From Alistipes sp. (lineage in GTDB: Bacteria; Bacteroidota; Bacteroidia; Bacteroidales; Rikenellaceae): a stretch of 12,702 nucleotides of DNA. A program made the position numbers and the translations under genes. The notes beneath the pieces were generated by a model that worked only from the letters and a program-made list of their open reading frames with translations, had not been told where the DNA came from and searched no databases. Numbering within the stretch: position 1 is the first letter of the stretch; each line of letters starts with the position of its first letter. The stretch spans positions 1 to 12,702 of the forward strand of contig JAFYQY010000046.1 in NCBI GenBank assembly GCA_017559685.1. The letters run 5' to 3'. Shown in pieces: positions 6,599 to 12,702 of the stretch.

Positions 6599-8302
6599 GT
6601 GAAAAAGTTGGGTGTCATATTGGTCGTGGCGTTGTTTTGTTGCGGATTTATTCCACAGCACAAGGCGACACGCAAGGTGGTACCACAAAAGAGCATTTCG
6701 GACCTCTATTCCGAGGCCATAAAGTCGCTCTCTATTCGTCAGGACACTCTCAATGCGCTGGGTGCTATCGAGGCGATTTTCCAGCAGGATTCGAACTATG
6801 CTCCTGCGCTAAATCTCCTCTCTCGCATCACTCGCAGACCCCAGAATGCGGTGGATTACGCCCGACGAGCCTACCTCTCGGATACCACCAACAACTTCTA
6901 CCTCGAGGACTACGGCAATGCATTGGTTAGTAATGGTGAGTACGGCGATGCTATCCCCGTATTCGAGAAGATAACCCGCCACAGCACCGAGGCAAACCAC
7001 TATCGCATCCTCGCACTCCTGCTCGATGAGAAGGGGCGCACAGCCGATGCGTTGAAGGTATTGGACACCGTCGAGATGCGCTTGGGACCAAATCCCTACT
7101 TCGGAAAGTTGCGTCTCTACTACCTGCTCAAGACGGGTCAGACCCTCGCTGCCGAGATGGCGGCGAAAAAGGCCATTGCGGAGGCTCCCTACATTGCCGA
7201 GAACCATATTCAACTTGCACGAGTTTACGCCTCAACAAAGCGTGACTCGTTGGCTATAGTATCGTACCAGAAGGCTATTGCGGTCGATTCGTTGGCCGTA
7301 GAGCCGTGGGTGGAGATTTGCGACTACTACGACAGAGTGGGCGATATCAGCGCCTCGCTTTCGGCCTTGTCGCACATCTTCAAAAACGAGAAGATGCAGT
7401 TGAAGCACAAGATTGAGATGTGGAAGCAGATAATCCAAAACACCGACAACTACGGCAAGTTCTTCCCGCAGTATGACGGGCTTATCAAGCAGCTCTACAT
7501 CCAAAGTCCCGACAACCGAGATGTTGCGCTACTCTACGCCAACCACCTCTTTGTCTCGAAGCAGACCGAGCAGGCGCTTCTCTTCTTCAAGCGATTCTTG
7601 AAGGACGAGAAGGCAACGTTGAACGACTACGCCCGAGTGATTGATGTCGAGGGTTATTGGCTCAATCGCCCCGACTCGGTAGAGCACTACTCAAAAATGG
7701 CGTTACAACGCTTTCCTAACAGCGTCGAGCTGTGGCAATTGCGCAGCAGTATCGCCTACGAGAAAAAGCAGGAGGACGTGGCTATAAGCCACCTCAACGA
7801 GGCGTTGAAGTATGCACAGAACGACACTGTACGCAGCGAGTTGCTCGGCTCGATTGGTGACATAGAGCACTCTCGAGGCAACGTCAAAAAGTGCTATAAA
7901 TCTTACGACAAGGCGTTGCGCCTATGGAAAGACAACACGTCGGTGTTGAACAACTACGCCTACTTCCTCTCGCTCGAGGAGCGTGATTTGGAGCGAGCAT
8001 TGGAGATGACTACACGTGCCAATACGCTCGAGCGCAACAACCCTACATACCTCGACACGAAGGCGTGGGTGTTGTATAAGCTCGGACGTTATGCCGAGGC
8101 TAAAAAGGTTATGCAGCAGGCACTCTCTCTCAACCGAGGCAAGTCGGCGGAGTATCCGCTCCACTATGGCGATATTCTCCACGCTCTTGGCGAGGAGTTT
8201 ATGGCTCGCACCTATTGGCGCAAGGCGTTGGAGATGGGTGCCGATGCCAAAGAGATAGAGAAGCGATTTTTACCCAAAACCGAGGAACCGAAAAAGAAGT
8301 AA
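6599..8302 (+). CDS. Exported tetratricopeptide-repeat protein
   Basis: The protein has 567 residues. An N-terminal signal (MKKLGVILVVALFCCGF) directs export; Cys14/Cys15 follow a hydrophobic stretch but fit the lipobox poorly, so lipidation is uncertain. The rest is a helical solenoid of TPR units. Clear ones include NFYLEDYGNALVSNGEYGDAIPVFEK (about 98-123), the AENHIQLARVYASTKRDSLAIVSYQKAI region (about 200-227), and the conserved C-terminal units NNYAYFLSLEERDLERALEM and LDTKAWVLYKLGRYAEAKKVMQQAL, which resemble TPR proteins next to EnvC/M23 genes in Bacteroidetes. The C-terminus is Lys/Glu-rich. The start must be GTG at 6599, because an in-frame TAG at 6590-6592 excludes anything further upstream and no ATG lies between. 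The stop is 3 nt before the EnvC-like ATG, so the two are surely co-transcribed. A role as scaffold in envelope or cell-wall remodelling is inferred from this pairing only. Confidence 0.9.
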   Translation: MKKLGVILVVALFCCGFIPQHKATRKVVPQKSISDLYSEAIKSLSIRQDTLNALGAIEAIFQQDSNYAPALNLLSRITRRPQNAVDYARRAYLSDTTNNFYLEDYGNALVSNGEYGDAIPVFEKITRHSTEANHYRILALLLDEKGRTADALKVLDTVEMRLGPNPYFGKLRLYYLLKTGQTLAAEMAAKKAIAEAPYIAENHIQLARVYASTKRDSLAIVSYQKAIAVDSLAVEPWVEICDYYDRVGDISASLSALSHIFKNEKMQLKHKIEMWKQIIQNTDNYGKFFPQYDGLIKQLYIQSPDNRDVALLYANHLFVSKQTEQALLFFKRFLKDEKATLNDYARVIDVEGYWLNRPDSVEHYSKMALQRFPNSVELWQLRSSIAYEKKQEDVAISHLNEALKYAQNDTVRSELLGSIGDIEHSRGNVKKCYKSYDKALRLWKDNTSVLNNYAYFLSLEERDLERALEMTTRANTLERNNPTYLDTKAWVLYKLGRYAEAKKVMQQALSLNRGKSAEYPLHYGDILHALGEEFMARTYWRKALEMGADAKEIEKRFLPKTEEPKKK

Positions 8303-8305
8303 ACG

Positions 8306-9424
8306 ATGAAGTTACGACACTACATACTAACCCTTGTGATGTTGTTTGTTCTCTCCTCTGCGGTGGCGCAGACGAGCAAGATCGAGCAGCAGAAGAGGGT
8401 TATTGCCGACCTTGAGCGCAGCATTGCGAAGGAGGAGAAGCAGTTGTCGGAACTCAAGAAGAATAAGGCCTCGACCGAGGCACAAGTATCCTCGCTGACC
8501 AAGCAGATCGAGAAGCGAAATGCGCTTATCCGTGAGACTACACGCCAGATTAGGGTGCTTACTGCGGAGGTGCACGCATCCGAAAACCGACTCAAGGCGT
8601 TGGGAGGTCAGCTCTCACAACTCGAGGAGAATCTCGGCGAGATTGTTCGCACGGCATACCGCAACTACCGCTATCAGGATCAAAAGACCTATATCCTCTC
8701 GGCCGAAAACTTTGCCGAGATGGCTCGTCGATTGACTATGTTGCGTGTGGCAACCGAGTACCGTGCCGAGCAGATTAAGAAGGTAACTGCTACCCGTGAG
8801 GATGTGCAGAGGGAGCGAAATAACCTCGCAAAGCGTCGTGAGGAGCTCTCGGCCACAAAGCAACGGCTCGACTCACAGCGCAAGAAGCTGAGAGGCGACG
8901 TGGAGGCTGCAAAGAAGGCTATCAGCAAGATGTCGAGCAAGCAGAAGTCTCTTCTCCGCTCGAAGATGGAGTACGAGGAGAAGCTGAATAGCGCAATTAA
9001 GGAGCTGCGCAAGCTTATTAAGGGCAACAAGGCGGGCGCTTCGTTCTCGGATAAGACCCGAGCGCTGAACTTGCCTGTTGTGGGCGGAAAGGTCAAGCGC
9101 TATAAGGGCAATATGGCCGAGATTGTCGGCAAGGAGGGCGCAAGCGTAACCTCGATTTACGAGGGCAAGGTTGTCGATATCAAGCGTAACAAGGTGAACA
9201 ACAAATACGATGTCTATATCGCTCACGGAGAGTATATTACATCGTACGCCAACCTCTCGGCGGTGTCGGTTGCGAAGGGAGCAATCGTGCAGAAAAACGG
9301 CAAAATCGGAACTATCGGCTCGGCCGTAAACCTCACGACAATGGAGATGGAGTATAAGATTGTATTCGGCATCTACGCCCCTAATCCAGAGGTTACAATG
9401 TCCGCCGCAAACTGCTTCAAATAG
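8306..9424 (+). CDS. EnvC-like murein hydrolase activator with degenerate LytM (M23) domain
   Basis: The protein has 372 residues, with signal peptide MKLRHYILT to AVA|QT (cut near residue 21). Long coiled coils (about 23-120 and 145-245), rich in Lys, Glu, Arg and Gln, surround a short central region (FAEMARRLTMLRVATEYRAEQI) also found in EnvC. The C-terminal LytM fold spans about 254-372: LPVVGGKVKRYKG, then YIAHGEYITSYANLSAVSVAKGAIV. The zinc ligands of active M23 peptidases are absent. The segment expected to carry HxxxD reads KGNMAEIVGKEG (267-278), and the HxH motif is MEM (346-348); only the HG histidine (His307) remains. Like E. coli EnvC, it is therefore probably a periplasmic activator of cell-wall amidases during division, not an enzyme. 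It is tightly coupled to the TPR gene. In other Bacteroidetes, as I recall, a DUF4292 lipoprotein gene often lies between these two; here it is absent. Its 3' end is 8 bp from the convergent DnaE-like gene, with no terminator between. Confidence 0.9.
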   Translation: MKLRHYILTLVMLFVLSSAVAQTSKIEQQKRVIADLERSIAKEEKQLSELKKNKASTEAQVSSLTKQIEKRNALIRETTRQIRVLTAEVHASENRLKALGGQLSQLEENLGEIVRTAYRNYRYQDQKTYILSAENFAEMARRLTMLRVATEYRAEQIKKVTATREDVQRERNNLAKRREELSATKQRLDSQRKKLRGDVEAAKKAISKMSSKQKSLLRSKMEYEEKLNSAIKELRKLIKGNKAGASFSDKTRALNLPVVGGKVKRYKGNMAEIVGKEGASVTSIYEGKVVDIKRNKVNNKYDVYIAHGEYITSYANLSAVSVAKGAIVQKNGKIGTIGSAVNLTTMEMEYKIVFGIYAPNPEVTMSAANCFK

Positions 9425-9432
9425 TACCCTTG

Positions 9433-11481
9433 TTATACCCCTAAACGGCGGCACTCTTTCAGGTATTCCCCATATTTGTATTCGTTGTGACGGAAGGTGT
9501 AGAGCAACGCCCTCATATACTCGGTCGGGTAGTTTGCCTTGAGGTAGGCAGACTGGTAGGCAAGCCAAATGCAACATATTGCGTGCGCTCTTGGAGTATA
9601 GAGGAATGAGCAGCACTCGACCAACTCTTCGAAGGTGCGGGGTTGTGCCTTTATCAACTCTTTTTGCGACTCTTTTCCCTCGATTTGAAACAAACCTAAA
9701 GTCTCTCCACTGCAGAGGAGTTCGAAGGTTTTTGCGTCGTTTCTGGGGATATTTTCCATAACCACATCCTCTCCGCTGGTGCGAAGGTTCTCTATCGTGC
9801 GCTTAACAACGTCGAGGTGGCGCAAACTCAAAATATAAAACTTCACAACACCCGCTGTCTCGATGTAGCGGCCGTCATATTGAGTGGCAAGAGTTGACTC
9901 GCCCGTCACGTTGTTGTTGAGTACCGCCATCGGAACCCTCTCGGCTATAGGCTCGCCACAAATAGCCAACGAGCAAGAGTGTAACATAGCCCCCTTCTTA
10001 ACCCCCTCGAGACGCTGGCAGAGAGAAAGAAGAGACTCTTTCTGCTCGTCAGAGTAGTTCGGGTAGACCCTCTCCACAATCTCTTTTACTGAGTGGCGGG
10101 CAATGGAGTTGAACGACACAATATTTGCCACGCAATCAGCTCCAAAGCGCACCTTTAACCAACCAACAACCTGCTCACGACCACAGTCATCGAGTTCGAT
10201 GCTGATAGGTGGTATCGCTCTCTTCTTGGTGGCGAGAAAACTCTCAAACGGCAAGCACCACTCCAGCGGGTTAATCTCAATGATACCAAGGCAGTATGCA
10301 ACCAACGAACAGGCTGTTGTGCCTCGTCCTGGAGCAAGCTGTGCTCCAAGTTTGCGTGCTGCGGCTACAATCTCGTACCACAGCAAAAAGTAGACTGGAT
10401 AGGAGTGTCTATTTATCACCTTCAGCTCACTCTTCAGTCTCTCCTTCACCTCGTCGGGCAACCTTTCTCCAAAGCGTTTGTGCGCCCCCTCGAAAGTTAG
10501 GCGAGCAAGTTGCTCCACCTCGTCGACGCCCTCGGGCAAAGCGGGCTTCGGCAATATCGGAGCGTGAGAAATGGTGTAGTTCTCAACTTTGTTGAGAATC
10601 TCGACGGTGTTGTCGAGCGCCTCGGGAATATCAGCAAAAAGAGCATTCATCTCGGCTGTGGTTTTGAACCACTCCTGCTTCGAGAAGACAAGGCGGTCGG
10701 AATCGTCGTACTTTTTCTTCCAATTCACACACAAGAGAGTATCCTGCACCTCGGCATCCTCCTCGTTCACAAAGTGGGCATCGTTGGCACAGACGAGCTT
10801 TATATCGAGCCTCTTGGAGAGGCTGCAGAGCTCTTTATTTACCTTTTTCTCCAACTCGTAGGTCTCCCTGCCAGCAACCTTTGCCGTCGGCTTGTGGCGT
10901 TGTAATTCGAGATAGAAATCGTCGCCAAAGAGGTTTTTATACCACATTGCCGACTCCTCTGCCTCGGCAAGACGATCATTGATGATGTGTTGCGCCACCT
11001 CGCCACCAACACACGCCGAGGTGCAAATCAAACCTTCGTGGTAGCGCTCAAGGTCGGCCTTATCGGTGCGTGGGCGACCGCAAAAACCATCTATCCACGA
11101 CCTCGAAACGAGCTTTACGAGATTTTGGTAGCCCGTGTAGTTCTTCGCCAACAGAACAAGGTGGTAACCTGCGAAATCTTCACGTTCGCTCTTCTGCTCC
11201 ATACCTCGGCGAGCGACATAGAACTCACAGCCGATAATGGGCTTAAAATTGGTGTTTTTCTCCGCATTTTTGCGGTTTACGCACTCCACAAATTCGCACA
11301 CTCCAAACATATTGGCGTGGTCGGTAATCGCCATTCCGGGCATTCCGTCGGCTATAGCCTTCTCGACGAGTGCATCAATCTTGGAGAGACCGTCCGAAAG
11401 CGAATACTCAGTGTGCGTGTGAAGGTGTACAAATGGGCGCAAAGCCGTTGTACTGTTCTGATTTACAATAGTTTTATTCAT
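9433..11481 (-). CDS. DnaE-family protein with intact PHP domain and degenerate, truncated polymerase region
   Basis: The protein has 682 residues, compared with about 1000-1260 for DnaE polymerases. The PHP domain (about 17-290) keeps the metal-site motifs HLHTHTEYSLSDG (His21, His23), ITDHANMFG (Asp54, His55), GCEFY (Glu86), YHLVLLAK (His107), CTSACVGGE (Cys157) and NDAHF (Asp234, His236). It could therefore be an active phosphoesterase or nuclease. The polymerase palm is recognisable (PGRGTTACSLVAYCLGI, 384-400) but inactive. The MPDxDxDF motif reads IPPISIEL (423-430), so both catalytic Asp are Pro425 and Ser427. The third Asp (usually KFDFLGL) is Tyr549 in KFYILSL. After YTP (628-630) the sequence jumps to RAHAICCIWLAYQSAYLKANYP, which removes most of the fingers. 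It ends at KECRRLGV, without helix-hairpin-helix, OB or clamp/tau-binding parts. The frame is open and uninterrupted, so it is probably functional in a new role; a decaying pseudogene is the alternative. It lies 93 bp after the WYL gene and has a matching operator upstream. Confidence 0.88.
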   Translation of the reverse strand: MNKTIVNQNSTTALRPFVHLHTHTEYSLSDGLSKIDALVEKAIADGMPGMAITDHANMFGVCEFVECVNRKNAEKNTNFKPIIGCEFYVARRGMEQKSEREDFAGYHLVLLAKNYTGYQNLVKLVSRSWIDGFCGRPRTDKADLERYHEGLICTSACVGGEVAQHIINDRLAEAEESAMWYKNLFGDDFYLELQRHKPTAKVAGRETYELEKKVNKELCSLSKRLDIKLVCANDAHFVNEEDAEVQDTLLCVNWKKKYDDSDRLVFSKQEWFKTTAEMNALFADIPEALDNTVEILNKVENYTISHAPILPKPALPEGVDEVEQLARLTFEGAHKRFGERLPDEVKERLKSELKVINRHSYPVYFLLWYEIVAAARKLGAQLAPGRGTTACSLVAYCLGIIEINPLEWCLPFESFLATKKRAIPPISIELDDCGREQVVGWLKVRFGADCVANIVSFNSIARHSVKEIVERVYPNYSDEQKESLLSLCQRLEGVKKGAMLHSCSLAICGEPIAERVPMAVLNNNVTGESTLATQYDGRYIETAGVVKFYILSLRHLDVVKRTIENLRTSGEDVVMENIPRNDAKTFELLCSGETLGLFQIEGKESQKELIKAQPRTFEELVECCSFLYTPRAHAICCIWLAYQSAYLKANYPTEYMRALLYTFRHNEYKYGEYLKECRRLGV

Positions 11482-11506
11482 ATATTGTTGTTTTTAGTTT
11501 CAATCT

Positions 11507-11536
11507 TGTGGGCTTTGTTAACAACATAGCCCCACA
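11507..11536. repeat. Imperfect palindrome in the leader of the DnaE-like gene
   Basis: A perfect core TTGTTAACAA (11515-11524) is flanked by TGTGGGCT (11507-11514) and AGCCCCACA (11528-11536). Together they form a stem interrupted by a 3-nt and a 1-nt bulge. It overlaps the predicted -7 region and start site of the DnaE-like gene. It has no T-tract on the minus strand, so it is a poor terminator for the WYL transcript. It could be a second protein-binding site. Confidence 0.4.
11522..11528 (-). promoter_or_regulatory. Weak -7-like element of the DnaE-like gene
   Basis: On the minus strand, TATGTTG (11528-11522) resembles TAnnTTTG with one T missing. It lies 9 bp beyond the core operator arm, almost the same spacing (8 bp) as the WYL promoter has to its operator. 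Confidence rests mainly on that parallel. Confidence 0.4.
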
Positions 11537-11558
11537 CTGCGCAAAATCGTTGCGCACC
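11536..11558. promoter_or_regulatory. Operator-like inverted repeat upstream of the DnaE-like gene
   Basis: The arms TGCGCAA and TTGCGCA (11538-11544 and 11550-11556) form a perfect 7-bp inverted repeat around AATCG. The right arm extends to TTGCGCACC (11550-11558), the exact reverse complement of the half-site GGTGCGCAA found upstream of the WYL gene. The left arm is ACTGCGCAA. Size and 5-bp centre are the same as in the second copy at 12515-12537. It is probably the binding site of the WYL regulator. Confidence 0.75.
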
Positions 11559-11574
11559 AACTAAAAAGCAACAA

Positions 11575-12474
11575 TTATTTATATAGATTTGCTATTTGAG
11601 TAGCCCTGTCTCGCACACGTTGGCGCAACTCTTGAGGCTCCAACACCTCGACATTTTCGCCCATCGTCAAAATATGCGTAGTGAGCTCGGGGGTTAGGCT
11701 GAGATAGTAGCGAAAAACACTATACTCGTTAGAGGTCGCCATCTCCTCCTCTTGCGAGTGGTGCAAAGGGAGCGAGCGCAGATACTCTCGCTGAATATCT
11801 CGGACACGGAGTTTTACAATTTGCGGCGCATCATTCTCGTTCACATAGACACCCACCGAGCAGGCGTAGTAGCTCTTTGCATCGAAATCGTCGGGCAAGA
11901 CGAACACCTCGTTGGTCATCGCCATCGAGAGCGTGCGATCAAGGGCAATATTTATGATTCTACCGCCCTCGCTTGCTCGACCTACCACATACCAGCGACG
12001 GTTGTAAATCTTCATCGCATAGGGGCGAAAAATGAGGTTCTTAGGCTCTCTGCCAAATTGGCGATAGACTATACTCAATATTCGGCTCTGCTGCATAGCC
12101 TTGACAACCGTTTCGAGATACTCCACTCCGCCAGGCACATCTTCAAAAAGTATCCTATCCTCCATTTTTGCGCCCGCCTGAATTAGATTTGCCACCGAGA
12201 ACGACTCGAGCAACCAGCGACAAGCTCGACTGCACTTAAATCGGTCGGCAGCCTCTATATAATAGACATTCGAAGGGGCGTTGTAGTTGATGTTTATGGC
12301 AAAAAGGTCTTCGATGGCGTCTCGGTGCATCTGGAAAGTTCGTCTTGCCAAGGGTTTGCTATCGCCCAGACCACTATTCTGCCACAGTTTGCTTATCTCT
12401 TTGAGCGACAGCTCTTTGTGTTGCAACAGCGTATTGAGCAACCACACATAACGGTTAATAACATTGCTTGCCAT
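11575..12474 (-). CDS. WYL-domain transcriptional regulator
   Basis: The protein has 299 residues counted from the ATG at 12474. An in-frame ATG at 12591 would add 39 residues, but these lie across the operator and the -7 element, so it was rejected. Residues 1-75 form a winged helix-turn-helix region (ELSLKEISKLWQ, then LARRTFQMHRDAIEDLF as likely recognition region). The WYL domain covers about 125-200: ILSIVYRQFG, FRPYAMKIYNRRWYVVG (the WYL triad position is the WYV in RRWYVVG) and INIALDRTLSMAM. The C-terminal WCX-like region (about 215-299) contains KLRVRDIQREYLRSLPLHHSQ and ends RDRATQIANLYK. WYL proteins are dimeric regulators that sense ligands, often nucleic acids, and control DNA-damage or anti-phage genes (PafBC, BrxR, CapW). 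Two copies of one inverted repeat, at its own promoter and at the downstream DnaE-like gene, indicate autoregulation and a local regulon. Whether it represses or activates is not known; the site lies just upstream of the -7 element, which favours repression. Confidence 0.9.
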   Translation of the reverse strand: MASNVINRYVWLLNTLLQHKELSLKEISKLWQNSGLGDSKPLARRTFQMHRDAIEDLFAININYNAPSNVYYIEAADRFKCSRACRWLLESFSVANLIQAGAKMEDRILFEDVPGGVEYLETVVKAMQQSRILSIVYRQFGREPKNLIFRPYAMKIYNRRWYVVGRASEGGRIINIALDRTLSMAMTNEVFVLPDDFDAKSYYACSVGVYVNENDAPQIVKLRVRDIQREYLRSLPLHHSQEEEMATSNEYSVFRYYLSLTPELTTHILTMGENVEVLEPQELRQRVRDRATQIANLYK

Positions 12475-12500
12475 AGTCAAAATTTTTTCTACTTTTTTTA

Positions 12501-12508
12501 CAAATATA
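12501..12508 (-). promoter_or_regulatory. WYL gene promoter, -7 element
   Basis: On the minus strand, TATATTTG (12508-12501) is an exact TAnnTTTG match. Transcription from about 12495 gives a leader of about 20 nt before the ATG at 12474. No -33 element is obvious; its place is taken by the inverted repeat, as expected for an operator-controlled promoter. This placement decides the start codon choice. Confidence 0.65.
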
Positions 12509-12514
12509 CGAATA

Positions 12515-12537
12515 GGTGCGCAATAATGTTGCACACC
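12515..12537. promoter_or_regulatory. Operator-like inverted repeat upstream of the WYL gene
   Basis: The arms GGTGCGCAA (12515-12523) and TTGCACACC (12529-12537) are a 9-bp inverted repeat with one mismatch around TAATG. It has the same half-site and centre length as the copy at 11536-11558. It lies 6 bp upstream of the -7 element of the WYL gene (8 bp if measured from the 7-bp core arm) and 38 bp before the first ATG of the divergent gene, so it could control both. Confidence 0.75.
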
Positions 12538-12575
12538 CCTGCCATATATTAACACTGGACGATGAAAAATTTGCA

Positions 12576-12702
12576 ATGAATATGAAGACAAACGATTTGA
12601 GAAAGCAGAAAACGGCCTACTATCGATGGCAAAAGTTGCGCTTGGAGGCGCTGCTTGCGGTTGTGCAACGCAAAGAGGAGTTAATTAATATTATACGCAA
12701 GA
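12576..12702 (+). CDS. Start of a divergent gene, product unknown (runs off the right edge)
   Basis: An open frame of 42 codons begins MNMKTNDLRKQK and continues to the window end without a stop. Two in-frame ATG codons (12576, 12582) are possible starts. The visible part is basic and helical (AYYRWQKLRLEALLAVVQRKEELINIIRK), which looks like real coding sequence, but no family is recognisable from so little. No good rightward -7 element was found. It is divergent from the WYL gene with 101 bp between the start codons, and the operator lies in that gap, so co-regulation is plausible. Confidence 0.5.
   Translation, partial: MNMKTNDLRKQKTAYYRWQKLRLEALLAVVQRKEELINIIRK

Noticed and set aside
8873..9616. 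Minus-strand open frame of 247 codons over the EnvC-like gene
   Set aside because: It is antisense to a coding region with clear EnvC features and overlaps the 3' end of the DnaE-like gene in another frame.
9433..11481. Annotation as the replicative DNA polymerase III alpha subunit
   Set aside because: All three catalytic Asp positions are substituted and the fingers and C-terminal parts are missing, so it cannot be the replicative polymerase.
12475..12591. Upstream in-frame ATG extending the WYL protein by 39 residues
   Set aside because: The extension would cross the -7 element and the operator and would overlap the divergent gene start; the leader from the predicted start site begins downstream of it.

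Overview
The window looks like chromosomal DNA of a gut-type Bacteroidales bacterium. The evidence is Bacteroidetes -7 elements (TAnnTTTG) upstream of several genes, A-rich leaders without classical Shine-Dalgarno sites, lipoprotein signals of the group, and a ppdK, pheS and TPR/EnvC gene set typical of it. Heavy TCG (Ser) and GAG (Glu) use suggests a relative of Alistipes (Rikenellaceae), but that is a guess. No rRNA, tRNA, CRISPR array, transposase or phage gene was seen.

Layout. Positions 1-871 (minus) hold the first 290 residues of pyruvate phosphate dikinase. An AT-rich spacer (872-1356) carries its promoter and promoters facing right for a 380-residue surface lipoprotein (1357-2499). 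That lipoprotein contains two related domains. A strong terminator follows, then a compact array of small hairpins (2583-2698), then a second lipoprotein (2711-3289) that looks like a single-domain relative of the first. A sialate O-acetylesterase/SGNH-type secreted esterase (3437-5338) lies between two clear terminators. Next comes a likely pheS - TPR protein - EnvC-like operon (5519-9424). The EnvC-like protein has lost the zinc ligands of the LytM fold, so it is more likely an amidase activator than a peptidase.

The most unusual part is the minus-strand block 9433-12474. It contains a WYL-domain transcription regulator followed by a 682-residue DnaE-family protein. The DnaE-like protein keeps an apparently complete PHP metal site, but all catalytic aspartates of the polymerase palm are replaced, most of the fingers region is missing, and everything after the segment following the fingers is absent. 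Each of the two genes has the same 23-bp inverted repeat (half-site GGTGCGCAA, 5-bp centre) in its promoter region. This suggests an autoregulated WYL regulon controlling a catalytically repurposed PHP/DnaE protein. A further gene starts divergently at 12576 and runs off the window; it shares the WYL regulatory region and may belong to the same system. The function is unknown; a DNA-damage or defence role is only an inference from what some WYL regulators do.
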